Assembly (NCBI GenBank): GCA_030762895.1
Contig: CM061069.1
Coordinates: forward strand, 89,165,548 to 89,229,547
Length of the DNA: 64,000 bases
Direction of reading: 5' to 3'
Source of the DNA: Sophora flavescens
Lineage: Eukaryota > Streptophyta > Magnoliopsida > Fabales > Fabaceae
The notes under the pieces were generated by a model. That model saw nothing but the letters and a program-made list of their open reading frames with translations, ran no database searches and was not told the origin of the DNA. A program made the translations under genes and the position numbers. Positions 44,385-55,500 of this stretch are shown piece after piece; the first letter of the stretch is position 1; every line of letters begins with the position of its first letter.

Positions 44385-45010
44385 TGTCTATCATTTTGCA
44401 TGCATTTTCATTTAGTTTAGGCATATTTTTATTAGATTTTAGGTTAATTTTCCTTTGGAACGGGTAAGGCGGTTTTCGTGTGTTGTTTTGCAGATATCAA
44501 GGGTAAAATGCTCAAGATCAACCATGATGAAGTTTGGATAAAGATAGGGCTTTAAAAGTGCAGAAAATGAGCCAAACAGAGTCCATCACGGCCTAGCCGT
44601 GATGCCCATCACGGCCATGATCGAGCAAAACTGAAAAAGAAGAAAGGCCGAAGTCAGAGTCTGTCACGGCCTGGCCGTGATATCCATCACGGCCGTGACC
44701 CAAAACCACCACAAGTCAGAGCACATCACGGCCCAGCCGTGAAATTCTTCACGGCCATAACAGAGGGCTCGCGACGCGATCATAGGCTCGCCTCGCGAAA
44801 GACTGGAATTTCGCAGAGCAACCAGACTCAGAGACCTTCACGGCCTGGCCGTGAGGGCCATCACGGCCGTGACGCGCATTACTTGGACCTGAAGAAACCG
44901 AAATAGATCAGATTTTGAGTTGGTTTGGGACTCTAACTTCCCAATTTCTATAAATAAGGATCAAGGCATCAGATCAGGGGATACACAATACACATTGGAT
45001 GAGATCCATA
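44385..45010 (+). mobile_element. Probable fragment of another LTR with GC-rich palindrome array
   Basis: Lies upstream of the minus-strand transposase start. It begins near TGTCTATCATTTTGCATGC (44385), has 44580-44885 with repeated CACGGCCTGGCCGTGA / CACGGCCGTGA units, then TATAAATA at 44949-44956 followed by ordered AT-rich sequence. The style resembles the U3/R part of a Tat/Athila-type gypsy LTR, but I see no TSD or second LTR, so the identity is inferred. 45011 to about 46080 shows no recognisable gene. Confidence 0.4.
44580..44885. repeat. Repeated CACGGCC-x-GGCCGTGA palindromes
   Basis: Four repeats of a two-part unit: an 8+8-type palindrome TCACGGCCTGGCCGTGA, a short spacer, then TCACGGCCGTGA, separated by 40-60 bp of AT-richer sequence. 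Clearly higher in GC and CpG than its surroundings. Confidence 0.85.
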
Positions 45011-46354
45011 ACAACTAGGACTTAGGCATAGGACTAAGGCAAACTTGCTCACTCTCTAAAAACACCAAAATCCGAGCACGTAACATTAAATTAAATGATA
45101 TATAAAGGGAAAGGATCAACAAACCTGAAGCAACAAAAACAAACATATGAACCCATTCTTCACATTCAGAAAAACATTGAAACAAAACAAAACAGGATAC
45201 CAGCAAAGATTAGGTTCAAAATGCATACAATCAATCCGTCAATCCATATTCATATTTTCAAATAATGATTGACACACAAACAAGTCACATTCCATTCAAC
45301 ACCAATCAAACCGAAAATTAAAGAGCAAGTAAAATAAAACCTTGAACACAGACTGTGAACTTGGATAAAAACACACTCCCACAAATATTAAGAATGTCCG
45401 GAAATAAAATTTGTAAATGATAGAAAATCACCCGAACACAGATGTGAACTTGGAAGTGGGTTCCAATAAAGCTGCAAACTTGGAACCGGGTTCAACCGGG
45501 AATGCGCCCTGTGATCGTGTCACGGACCTGAGCGAGCAGTGTGAAGCTCTTAGTATGAGACTTAATCATATTTAAAAAGGGACAGATTGGCAAACAAATT
45601 TGTCTTGCATTTGAGATTTAACACTAATAAGAAATGTGATGAATTAATGTTAGCACAATCAAGGACCATTTAAACATATTTCAGTTCTAAAAGTAAGACA
45701 ATGCTGAAAATCGATATTTAGTGGGTAACATCTATCTACTTGTTTCCTCATTAAAAGGTCATACAGAACATTGAGCTATGAAGGGAAAAAAAACGATATC
45801 CAAGTTGTCCAAAGATACATGGAAAACAAAATTTTCAAACTCTTTCGGAAACGCACACAGCCAAAGCATTCATACTCAAGTATAATATCGGGATACTTTT
45901 GACACAAAATGCACAAAACCCATTCTCGACCATTCATGCTCAAACTTTCCAAAATGAATTTATGAAGTTAAATCATATAAAAATAATCTCATAACAAATA
46001 TAAAATCAAAATAACTAATTTTCGACCATTCATACTCACTTTCACTTTGTCTGTCATCTATCTATCCGAGTTTGTGCAGTGTCAAAGTGTGAAGTGATGG
46101 GGGTATGGAGAGAACTCATGTGGCAAAAGGAGCGGCGGGTATGGAGAGAACTCGCGGTGGCGGTAGGAGGAGCGGCTGACACGGGGTTTTGGGTTCGAGT
46201 GGGTTCTTTCTCTTTCGGAGTAGCAGTGGCGGCAAGCAATGGCGAAGGTGAGGGGAAGAAAAAGAGATGGCATGCGAGAGGAAGGAAACAAGAGAATGAA
46301 AATGAGGAAGAAAGCAGGAGGGAAGGCCGAGCGCGCGTCTAATTTTAGTGTGAA
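45011..46354. other. CACTA-2 right non-coding region
   Basis: No family match in any frame. 46080-46340 is purine- and GC-rich with open frames on both strands but low complexity (Arg/Glu-rich). CACTA-1 has a similar block at 10370-10680, suggesting the promoter or 5' leader of the minus-strand transposase gene. Confidence 0.45.
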
Positions 46355-46640
46355 GACCTAAGATAGCGTTTCCTACAGAAACGCTATCTTAGGTGATACC
46401 TAAGATAGCGTTTCTGAAGGAAACGCTATCTTAGGTATCACCTAAGATAGCGTGTCCGTGTGGAACCGCTATCTTTTCCTAAGTGACACTTTTAATAGCG
46501 GTTCCACACGGAAACGCTATCTTAGGTGATACCTAAGATAGCGTTTCCCTTAGGGAAACGCTATTAAAAGTCCCCCATCACTTTTAATAGCATTTCCACA
46601 CGGAAATGCTATTAAAGGTGCGTTATTAAAAGTCTATTAT
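46355..46640. repeat. CACTA-2 right subterminal palindrome array
   Basis: Tandem hairpins on CCTAAGATAGCGTTTC and its complement. They share the GATAGCGTTTC core with the left array, but the flanking arms are CCTAA rather than CTTTA. Confidence 0.9.
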
Positions 46641-46652
46641 GTTGTAGTGATT

Positions 46653-47413
46653 CCCTATCGAACACGGACACCCGGACGGGCAGATACCTCCGATGCCGGG
46701 CATGGCCCCAGTTCCCTTCATGGTACCCTTTGAGGTACTTGTGCCAGTACCAGGACCTACGCCCGCACCCGCACCCGCACCCGAACCAGAGCCAGTGCTT
46801 GCACCGGTACCTGAGGAGGATCCAGTTGCACCAGTTCCAGACCCAATGCCTGCTCTCGAGGCACCAACACCTCCTGAGGTCAAAGCTACATGTTCGGCGT
46901 CTTCATGAGTATCCTCCAGACTACAGCCCGGGGATAGCAAGATTTATCGACAAATGTTCCAACAATTATTAGATAGGAGCTCTTCCAGTGGCAGCGGAGG
47001 AGTGGCTAGACCATCAGGACCACTGGATGCTAGTGAGAGTGGTAGTAGATGATAGCTCAGGCCAGTGCTATATGCTTAGGTGTGTGAGAGGTTTTTCATG
47101 TATTTTGAGATGAGACTGGGTGTGGAGAGCCGGTGAGGCATCTTTTCTATTGTATTTTGATGTATTTTCGTCATATCACCAGTTTGTAGATATTAGGATC
47201 CTACTAATGAGATTCCCTTCACAATACTGTACCCAGGAGGTTATGTATATATGGTTATGTTTATGCATGTTAGTATATATATATTTCCATATGATAGTTG
47301 TTTATATTAAGTTTTGAATTTTTTCCACCGTTTTAGTAACAGCTTAATGTTAATAACACGATTAGGTTTTAATAATTTCGGGTTTTTTTTTAATGGGACG
47401 TTGAGGCGTCTCA
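46653..47413 (+). repeat. 3' LTR of the gypsy element, segment 3
   Basis: Matches about 3450-4196 of the 5' LTR and includes the proline-rich end of the LTR reading frame (MVPFEVLVPVPGPTP, EEDPVAPVPDPMPA), which ends at a stop about 46908. It finishes GGCGTCTCA at 47413 next to the TTATT duplication. Confidence 0.92.
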
Positions 47414-48240
47414 TTATTTATGGATGCATTGATCTTCGCCCATTAGTTCGTCCATCAGTACATTATAATTTTAGTGGAGATGAGTTGTGTCATGGTGCCA
47501 AAGCATGTGAGCTTCTAAAAGAGTTTCAAAGAGTGAATAATTTGAAACTGGGTTTATACACTGTTAAGGTATGTTTCCTCTTACTATATTTTTCCTTTTT
47601 CAATATAGTTAGACTTTTGAAGTAACCAATGCCATATAAGATTAACAATGTTATTTTATCTACCTAGTTGTTGGATCATGACAAAGACTACGTATCTACT
47701 CTTCCAGTGTTTCAATGTTTAGTTCGTCTAGAACTAGACTTGAGTAATTTTTTGCCTTCGTAGTAAATATTACTGGACTTGCTTAACAAATCACCAAATA
47801 TTGAGTATCTTGGGCTCCTTTCTGTTAGTTTCTCCCTTTCCTTTTATTACAGGTCACGGTTAAGCATCTTCATATAATTTGGTCATCAATAGTACATATT
47901 TGTTTATTGAAATATTGTTTGTGTGTGCAGGAGTTGATCAACGTTGATAAAGATCTTTTAATGCCTCAATGTTTTCTCTCGAGGCTCAATGCTGTAAAAG
48001 TTAGATTTTTTGACTGAAATGCCAATAACCTTTCTCTAACAAAATACATTCTAGAAAATATATAAGTGTTGGAAGCTCACCGTTGTCAAAAGGCAGGAAG
48101 AGAAAAATACTAAAGGAACTACAATCTCCAAATGATTCAAGTGACGCATTAGTATAAGTTGAGAAATTAAACCAACTAAGACGAGTCTCAATTGTTATAG
48201 AAGTAGCTTTTTTGAAACTAAACAAGTATCATAGTATATT
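47414..48240 (+). pseudogene. F-box/LRR/FBD gene, 3' part (broken)
   Basis: Continues the F-box frame after the 46-kb insertion: RPLVRPSVHYNFSGDELC, then GAKACELLKEFQRVNNLKL and a plausible intron starting GTATG at about 47568. The next exon (about 47669-47800) reads DYVSTLPVFQCLVRLELD with a stop in FLPS-stop. After another presumed intron, 47932-48070 reads KDLLMPQCFLSRLNAVKVR, the start of the FBD region, with stops at 48016 and 48062. The FBD-like end trails off by about 48240. With the part at 230-1040 this is a single dead gene. Confidence 0.85.
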
Positions 48241-49343
48241 TAAGCTTATATTTGGAATGTTGGACATGATGATTCATGATTATCGATATCTTACTTTTAC
48301 CAATTATGGGTCACTTTAAATCTACATTTTAGAATATTTGAATTCTAATATTTTTCGTACTTAGATATTCAACATACTTGAACGTTGGAGTCTTTTCGGT
48401 ATGAAAATTGTAAATTTGGAATGCATCAAACTCCTTAGAGATATAAGTTATATTCAATGTATTAAAAGTGATTAATATTAATAAAAATAAGAGAATTTAT
48501 TTTCACTATTTTATAATTGATATACAAAAATTATTGATTATTTATAAAAATCTTAAGCTTGACTTATTTTTATAATTGATTGTTTACCTTATATTTTTTG
48601 TTATAAAATGTTATTTACTTGTTTTTTGTTATTATTGGTGAAGTTTATACCTTAAACATAACTGTAAAAACTTGAATAAACTATGTTCATTAATTGATCT
48701 TAAATTACCTCACTTCATACTATATGATCAACTATCCCTGAAATTTCAGCATCTGAAATCATTGGTCTTTGACATGCTATCAATGGCTTAAACACGTTGT
48801 AATCAAATGATGGATCCGTGAGACTCTCATTCAATTCTTATGATAAAAAGTTTAACTTACTTCAATAGATAGTACACTGAAATTGTACTTTAAGATCAAA
48901 GACTCTTTTGTGAGGAGGGATATTAAAAATATAATAAAGTCCTTTATTAGCCACCATAAACAACTTTAATTTTTAGAGAAGTTGATTCTTGATATGGTAT
49001 GAAATCCTATAATGACGAAATAGTGAGTTTGATCCTCTCTCATTCCTCTACATATAATTGAATTTTTCTATAAGATAAAATCAACTTGAGTAAGGATCAA
49101 GATGATATTGTGAAATTCTACCATGTTTCGTTGAATAAAGCTGAATTCCTCCCACATTTTTTTTAGACAAAGTTTAGTTTCTTTACTACTTTCATTGTCC
49201 AAACTTCAACCCAGAGGGCTATTGAAGGAAGAATCAGTTCTTCATATATCTTTATATATAAAAGGAATGAAGGTAGTGACTGAGGATAAATCTATAAAAT
49301 CACATGTGTTAAATAATAGTTTTATGATAAATATTAAGAATAA
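48241..49343. other. AT-rich spacer
   Basis: No gene seen. 48990-49030 has a weakly primer-binding-site-like stretch (ATATGGTATGAAATCC) that may be the relic of an old retrotransposon; too degenerate to call. Confidence 0.4.
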
Positions 49344-49843
49344 GGTTTAATTATACTTCTTGTCCTTCTACTATTGGCATGTGCAATTTTGGTCTCTGAA
49401 GTTTTTTTGTACATATTTGATACCCTATTTTTTCAGTGTTACGAATTCGGTCCTTCTGTCCAATGTCTATCAATTTTTCAATGATTAACAAAAAGGAACC
49501 ATCGATCTAAGCATATAGAATCTCTGGTTGAGCTTCTGTTGTAAAGGACCTTATGATGGAATAAAAAAAAGTCTCGAAAAAAGAGGGACAAAGCTAGTAA
49601 ATAGTATAGAGGGATCATTGAATCATGACGAATCGGAGAGGTAGAGGTGGGAAAACCTCAACCAGGGGTTATGTGTGCTTAGATGAGTGATTCCTTTGAT
49701 CATTGAAAAATTTGACAAATATTGAACTGAAAGACCAAATTTGCAACATTGAAAAAATAGGGGGACCAAATGTGTAAAAAAAAACTATATGGACCAAAAC
49801 CGCACATGGTCAATAATAGGGGGACCAAAAGTGCAATTAAGGC
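49344..49843. mobile_element. Mutator-like MITE, diverged
   Basis: Ends GGTTTAATTATACTTCTTG and GGGGGACCAAAAGTGCAATT form a long inverted repeat of the same family as 57511-57875 and 62302-62699. The 9-bp flanks TAAGAATAA and TAAATATAA agree at seven of nine positions. Confidence 0.7.
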
Positions 49844-49891
49844 TAAATATAAATAACTATTATTAAAATATTTGTCTAATAATATTTTTTC

Positions 49892-50411
49892 GGTTTAAAT
49901 AAGTTTTTAGTCTTTGTAAAGTTCATCAATTTCGGTTTTAGTCCCTGTAAAAAATTTTCTTAAGATTCTTCCTTGTAATTTCAAAAATTTTGTAAATAGT
50001 GGCTACCGTTACCCCTGAGTACTAGAAATTATATCAGAAAAAAAAATCGTCAGTTTTAGCCCTATCACCCTAATGTATGGTTTTTTTTAAAAAAAAATAT
50101 TTTCTAGCCAAATTTTGGTGCAAGTCAGACATGAACAAGAAATTACATTGGCACCTCTGAATACTATATATCATACAAAATTAAGGAATTTAACAATTTT
50201 AACCATGTGATCCCTAATGTATGATTTTGTTTCTCTTTTATGGTCAATTTACATAGCACGTTGGATAGTAAAATGAAATTACTTGAGTACTCCTAAGTAC
50301 TAGATAACGAAAAAAGATGACAATAAGGACTATTTACAAAAATTTTGAGATTACAGTGACTAAACCCAAAATTAGTACACTTTGCTGGGATCAAAAACTT
50401 ATGTAAACCTA
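49892..50411. mobile_element. Foldback element, GTTTAAATAAGTTTTTAGTC family, copy 1
   Basis: Starts GGTTTAAATAAGTTTTTAG and ends with its rough complement (GATCAAAAACTTATGTAAACC). The interior (50040-50330) is a repeat with AGTCAGACATGAACAAGAAA that recurs at 51360-51960. End points are approximate and no duplication was identified. Confidence 0.6.
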
Positions 50412-50599
50412 TTTTTTCATACACATAACATTAAGGATCGAAGAGACCTTATACCGGAGCCCAAACTTTTTTCATTATTATTTCGGGAGCCTAACTTTTT
50501 ACACCTTGCTTTTTCCTTCTATACACCTTGTTTTACTTTTTTAAAATTCTTCCTTCCAAAAAATACGATTTTTATTTTTGCACCTTATTATTCATTTTT

Positions 50600-50960
50600 T
50601 ACATTCGGAAATTAAATTCTGGTAACTCTAAAAAATATGAAGTGCCATTTTATATATCCAGAAAATAAATTCTGGAAGTATAAAATTTTACTCGTTGGGA
50701 AATTAATTTTCAGATTTGTAAAATTTTAAACTTCCATAATTTATTTTCCGCTAATGCTAAAAACATACCGATGGCCATTTTACACGTCCGGAAATTAATT
50801 TTCATAAAATAAATTCCGGACGTGTAAAATTTTACACGTCCTAAAATTAATTTCCAGATGTGTAAAATTTTACACATCTAGAATTTAATTTCCGGAAGGC
50901 CATTTTATACGTCCGGAAATTAATTTCCGGGAGTGTTCCGGAAAATAAATTCCGGACAAT
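50600..50960. repeat. Array of short palindromes CCGGAAATTAATTTCCGG / ACGTGTAAAATTTTACACGT
   Basis: About ten degenerate copies of GGAAATTAATTTCC-type and (A)CGTGTAAAAT(TTTACACGT)-type palindromes, alternating. A second, more decayed array is at 63190-63425, on the other side of the protease gene. Confidence 0.85.
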
Positions 50961-51010
50961 ACAAACGTAAAGATTCCATCATGTGATGAAGGGCATTTTT
51001 GAAAAATAAA

Positions 51011-51337
51011 GGTTTATATAAGTTTTTGGTCCCTGTAAAATACACCAATTTTGGTTTTAGTTTCTGCAAAACTTTTCCTTAAGATTTCGTCCCTATACTT
51101 TCAAAAAATTTGGAAATAGTCCCTACCGTCATCTCTTTCCATTAACTGCTGACGTGGCAAACGGAATACCATGTCAACCATGCCACGTAGCACTGACATG
51201 GCGTTTTGTTTGTCACGTCAGCGGGGACTATTTCCAAAAATCTTGAAAATACTAGGACGAAATCTTAAGACAAAATTTATAGGGACTAAAACCAAAATTG
51301 TTGAACTTTACAGGGACCAAAAACTTATTTAAACAAA
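51011..51337. mobile_element. Foldback MITE, GTTTAAATAAGTTTTTGGTCC family, copy 2
   Basis: Nearly full-length inverted repeat: the left arm GGTTTATATAAGTTTTTGG is matched by CCAAAAACTTATTTAAAC at the right. The centre carries TGACGTGGC / GCCACGT segments in both orientations. Its interior structure matches copy 3. Confidence 0.8.
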
Positions 51338-52006
51338 AAAAAAAATTCTATTTTCTGGCCAAACTTCAGAGCAAGCCAGACATGGACAAGATTACAGGAA
51401 ACTACAAATGTATCTACGAGTACTAGAAATTACATATCAGAAGAATAAATTTGAAAATTTTATCCCTAAATCTGTAATGTAGGATTTTTTTTTCTTCTAT
51501 TTACTGGCCAAATCTCAGAGCAATTGGACATAAATAAAAAATTACCTCGATACCCCCTAATACTAGAAATCATACCAGATGAAAAGATTTGTCAATTTAA
51601 AATATGTGGCGATAATGTATGGTTTCTTTCTATATTCTAGACAAATTTTACCAAGGTTAAAATTGCTAAATTCCTTAATCTTGTATGATTTTTAGTATTT
51701 AAGGGTATCAAAATAATTTCCTTTTCCTGTCCGACTTGCTATGAAATTTGGCAAGAAAATAGAAAAAAAATCATACATTATGGATCACATGGTTAAAATT
51801 GTTAAATTCCTTCGTTTTGTATGATAATTAGAACTCAGGAGTACTAGTATAATTTCTTGTTATTGTCCGACTTGCTCCAAAATTTGGCTACAAAATAGAA
51901 AGAAATCATACATTAGAAGCAAGTTTCAAATTGACATATCCCTTTATCTGATAGTTTCTTGTCCCTATACGACTTACTCTATAAATTGACAAGAAAATAT
52001 TTTTTT
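51338..52006. repeat. Repeats of an AGTCGGACA-containing unit in both orientations
   Basis: Diverged copies of the unit seen inside 50040-50330 (GCAAGCCAGACATGGACAAG, complement GTCCGACTTGCTCCAAAATT), arranged as direct and inverted repeats. Probably an old, larger foldback element. No gene. Confidence 0.6.
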
Positions 52007-52346
52007 TGTTTAAATAAGTTTTTAGTACTTACAAAGTTCACAAATTTTGATTTTAGTCCCTATAAATTTTGTCTTAGGATTTCATCCCTATATTTTCAAA
52101 AAAAATTGGAAATGGTCCCTGCTGATGTGGTAAACGTAACGCCACGTCAGTGCCACATGAATGACGTGGCATGACTGACATGACATTCCATTTGTCACGT
52201 CAGCAGTTAATGGAAAGATACGACGATATGGACTATTTTCAAAAATTTTGAAAGTTTAGGGACGAAATCCTAAAGAAAATTTTTGTAGAGACTAAAATCA
52301 AAATTGATATATTTTGTAAGGACTAAAAATTTATTTAAACCAAAAA
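52007..52346. mobile_element. Foldback MITE, same family, copy 3, in the protease promoter
   Basis: Arms GTTTAAATAAGTTTTTAGT and AAAAATTTATTTAAAC, with the central ACGTCAGTGCCACATGAATG region. It ends about 240 bp upstream of the protease start codon and so may lie in the promoter. Confidence 0.8.
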
Positions 52347-52588
52347 TTACAATTAAAATTTCACATTAGATGGGTGGAGCAAAAAATCAGGTGTCCGAAG
52401 CAAAAAATAAGGTGTCAAAAGCAAAGCCCTTATTTCAGCCCACACGAAGGACCTAGGAATTTTTTTTTCTTCCCCTTTCAAGTAAAAAGGAAACTATTTT
52501 ATTTCTCAGTCAAAAAAAAAAAAAATTATTTCTATTGTTATTTCCTTGAACTGAAAACACCGAAGAGTGAAAGAAGCAGAAGATTCTC
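52347..52588 (+). promoter_or_regulatory. 5' flank / leader of the UFSP2-type gene
   Basis: The 240 bp before the ATG hold a poly-T/C stretch (52460-52480) and a poly-A run (52510-52525). No convincing TATA box stands out. Transcription start unknown. Confidence 0.35.
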
Positions 52589-55500
52589 ATGGCGAATGAC
52601 AGTAACCGTAACGTGAGACTGCTATGCCGCCCAAAGCATCTCCTCATCACAGGACCCGACCCGGGAACCCACTGGCTAATCGGATCCACGTTCTTCCCGC
52701 CACTCACAATCGCTTCCATCCTCCACTCCTCTTCTTCAGATCTCCGCAATGAATCAGGTTTCACCTCTTCCAATTTTTCCCTTCTTCACTTTCTCTACCA
52801 ATCACAAAACTCAAAAGTGAATCACCATTTTGGTCTCTGACATCCTAGGACGGCACGGCGTAGCGATATTTTTGTTTTATTTCTTAATGCGAGGGACAAA
52901 CTTGTCACTCTCTGATTATTTCATGGATCAAAATGATGATTCACTCCAAAAATCAACAACAGACTCACTTCTAACTTCTAATTTCTTCCCTTATTATTAT
53001 CAGAGCAACTCCGAACGTTGATTCCCAAAGGCTTCGAAGTTATCGGAGCCCTAGCTTCCGGAAATGACGCCGTTGCGCGTGCTGCCGTTGATGCTGCCCG
53101 CGGGTTGCGGAAGCTTCTTTACGGCGACGAGGATCGGGAGGTGATCGGAGCAGTTGCGGATTCCGGTGAGCTGAGATTTTTCGTGTCGGAGAGTGGGAAC
53201 GTGGAGAGACTCGAAGCGATTACGTCGGTTATAAAGGAAGAAAATCCGGAGAAGTTTGTGTGGGAGAATGGTTCGTTGCTTCGATGTGAGCTTCCGATTA
53301 AGTTGCCACTCTATTATCCTCTCAAAAATCCAACTGGTAAGTTTAAAATTGACTTCAAATTTTTCCGTAGGGTTTGTTTGTGAGTTTTGGAGGGGAAGTG
53401 AGAGGGAAGGAAAGAGAAGGATTTGGAAAAAAGAAGGGGGAAAGGAATTTGGGGGGGGGGGGGGGGGGGAGAGGGGGGATATTCTCCCACATCTTGCATG
53501 GGGTTGATAACAAAAGAACCAAAATCCTCTAATTTCGGGGAACTAAAAAATTGAACAAGACGAGGGTTTTGGAGGGTTATCTTCCCTTCCACCATCCCTT
53601 TCCTCCTCTTTTTTTCCAAAGTCTTCCCTTCCCTTCCACTCCAAAACTCACACACAAACCCTTAGTAAATATTCAAATTTATCGCTGGTACAAAATGCGC
53701 CCCTCAAATTATTACATGAGAAATAATTTTTTTTGACTTGATCCCTAAGGATATCGATTATAGTCATTTTGAAAACAAATTTTAGAGACACATGCAAGGT
53801 TTTAAGTTGTGGTTGCGGTTATGTTGCATTTACTATGATTACGGATAATTGCGAGAAAATATGGTCGATGCGGGCGCAATTGCGGCCGTGATACGGTTGT
53901 AGAGACTACCAAAACCATAATTTTGTAGCTTTAATTGCGGTGGCGGACCTCATTGTAGAAACCATGAATCCGTATCAGGGACTGTTTTGTCGGGCATTTG
54001 ATCTTCTTTGGGACCAAATTGGTTTTTTTTTTTTTTCCAAGGGGGTAAAATTGGGGATGCAGAATTTACATTTTTTGTTGACTAAATTTGTTGATACTGA
54101 TTTCCTAAAACATAGTCTATGGCGCAATGCAATTGGGCAATTTATTTGGATTTGAATTTTGTTATTTTTCAATCTTGAAATTATAATCAAATTGGCAATA
54201 TTATGCTTTGCAGTCTGCACGCATTACGTTGGTTTGCATTTGTAGTTAGTTTTATGTTTACAAACTAATTTTTGTTGCCATATATAATTAAGTTAAGTAA
54301 GGTTGGGCTTTGTCAGAAACATGAAAGCAATATATTGAGGTGTAAAGTAGTGCTTGAACAGGATAATATATTCAAGTTCCTCTCTTTGTGTAGCATTGAT
54401 TGAATAGTTTGTTGATGGACAGTAAACTGAGAGACACAGTACAAATTTTAGATGAGTTTTGATTTTAGTATAAAAGAAATTGCAAGTCTTAGTGTGTGAC
54501 TACACAGGATAATATCTGGACATCTGAAAATTATCTAAGATGCATATTTGATTATTTTTTAAATGCTGTAAATTCTGGACAAATTTTGTTCTACAGATGT
54601 TAAGAAAGAATATGTGCGGGTAACTGAAGCGGTTATTGCCAAGTTAAGAGACCCACGGGCTGTCTATGTATTAGAAACATTAAACAAATCCTCTCTGGAT
54701 CTACCTCCACCTGCCATTGTTCGAGGTGAACAATTAGACTTTCACGCAGATCTCTCCAAGATCAGACCTCTGGCCGAGGTTGATGATGGCTTTGATGCAA
54801 GCTTTCAATTGTGTTCATACTTTTCTGTCAACAGTAAAGCAGGCTCACCAGTTTTTTCTTTGGAGGTAACATAAAAGATTATGGTATTCTTTGTGCTCTT
54901 TCTCCCCTTTTCTTTCTTGTTTAATTTTTTTTATATTATCTGATAGTTTTTGGTGATTTTGTTTTTATCTGGTTTATAATTTTTCCTTTCTACCATATGC
55001 ATCATGAATAGTCAAAAAATGCCTACTATCATCCATTTTGTGAGATTTTCTTCTGCTTAGAATGCAGACACCATCCAAGTTAGTGTTTTCTTTAATAGCT
55101 TAGTGCCGTCCTCAGCATCTGCAGCACCAATTGCAGAATACCTTCCAGGTCAGGATTTGAGGGTCATAAATGATGTCACATATTTGCTGATTGAACAATA
55201 TGATTTACTTTAACTTTAATATTTTTAGCATTTCTTAATTGAAGTTTAATTATTGCTTTCAGTCCAGGAAGAAGCCAGACTCCTTGTCGTGGATATTAAG
55301 ATAGATGTACTCTGCTATGCCTCCAAGGAGCTTCCACTCAGACATGCAATTTCAAGTTTAATCATCCCTGGCTTGGTTGACCAGTTAAATATGCTGCAGA
55401 ACTCTATGTTGCCTAACCTTTTGGCACAACATCCTAAGGTGAGGCATTGCATTCATCTATCCAGTTACATAAGCTTTCCGTGGTTCTACTGTTCCACCAT

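Larger units (their letters stand above)
36461..46649 (-). mobile_element. CACTA (En/Spm) transposon 2
   Basis: 10,189 bp, starting CACTACAACAGATTAGAC and ending TATTATGTTGTAGTG. The terminal repeats are CACTACAACA, with an exact 3-bp duplication ATT (36458-36460 and 46650-46652). Palindromic subterminal arrays lie at both ends. Minus-strand genes: TNP2-type transposase (44203-40957), then a TNPA/Transposase_24-like gene running into a Ulp1-like protease (40778-37480). It contains a foreign-looking GC-rich palindrome array at about 44385-45010. The genes are broken. Confidence 0.95.
1041..47413 (+). mobile_element. Ty3/gypsy chromovirus-type (Tekay/Del-like) LTR retrotransposon with nested insertions
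   Basis: The outermost element of the nest. It starts TGTAACATCC at 1041 and ends GGCGTCTCA at 47413, inside the F-box gene. The 5-bp flanks are TTGTT (1036-1040) and TTATT (47414-47418), a target-site duplication with one G-to-A change. Domain order is gag, protease, RT, RNase H, integrase, then a chromodomain-like C-terminus, which defines Ty3/gypsy and fits the Tekay/Del lineage with long LTRs. Three large insertions interrupt it: 5092-10957, 17209-36408 and 36461-46649. Removing them leaves an element of about 11 kb. The coding region has many in-frame stops, so it is dead. Confidence 0.93.

Noticed and set aside
46079..46342. Open frames on both strands in a GC-rich stretch
   Set aside because: Low-complexity purine-rich sequence matching the leader region of a CACTA transposase; no protein family.
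48990..49030. Possible relic primer-binding site of an old retrotransposon
   Set aside because: Only partly matches TGGTATCAGAGC and no LTR pair or coding domain was found nearby.
53936..54155. Open frame in UFSP2 intron 2
   Set aside because: It lacks similarity to the protease, is flanked by consistent splice sites of the main gene, and is AT-rich with a poly-T run.
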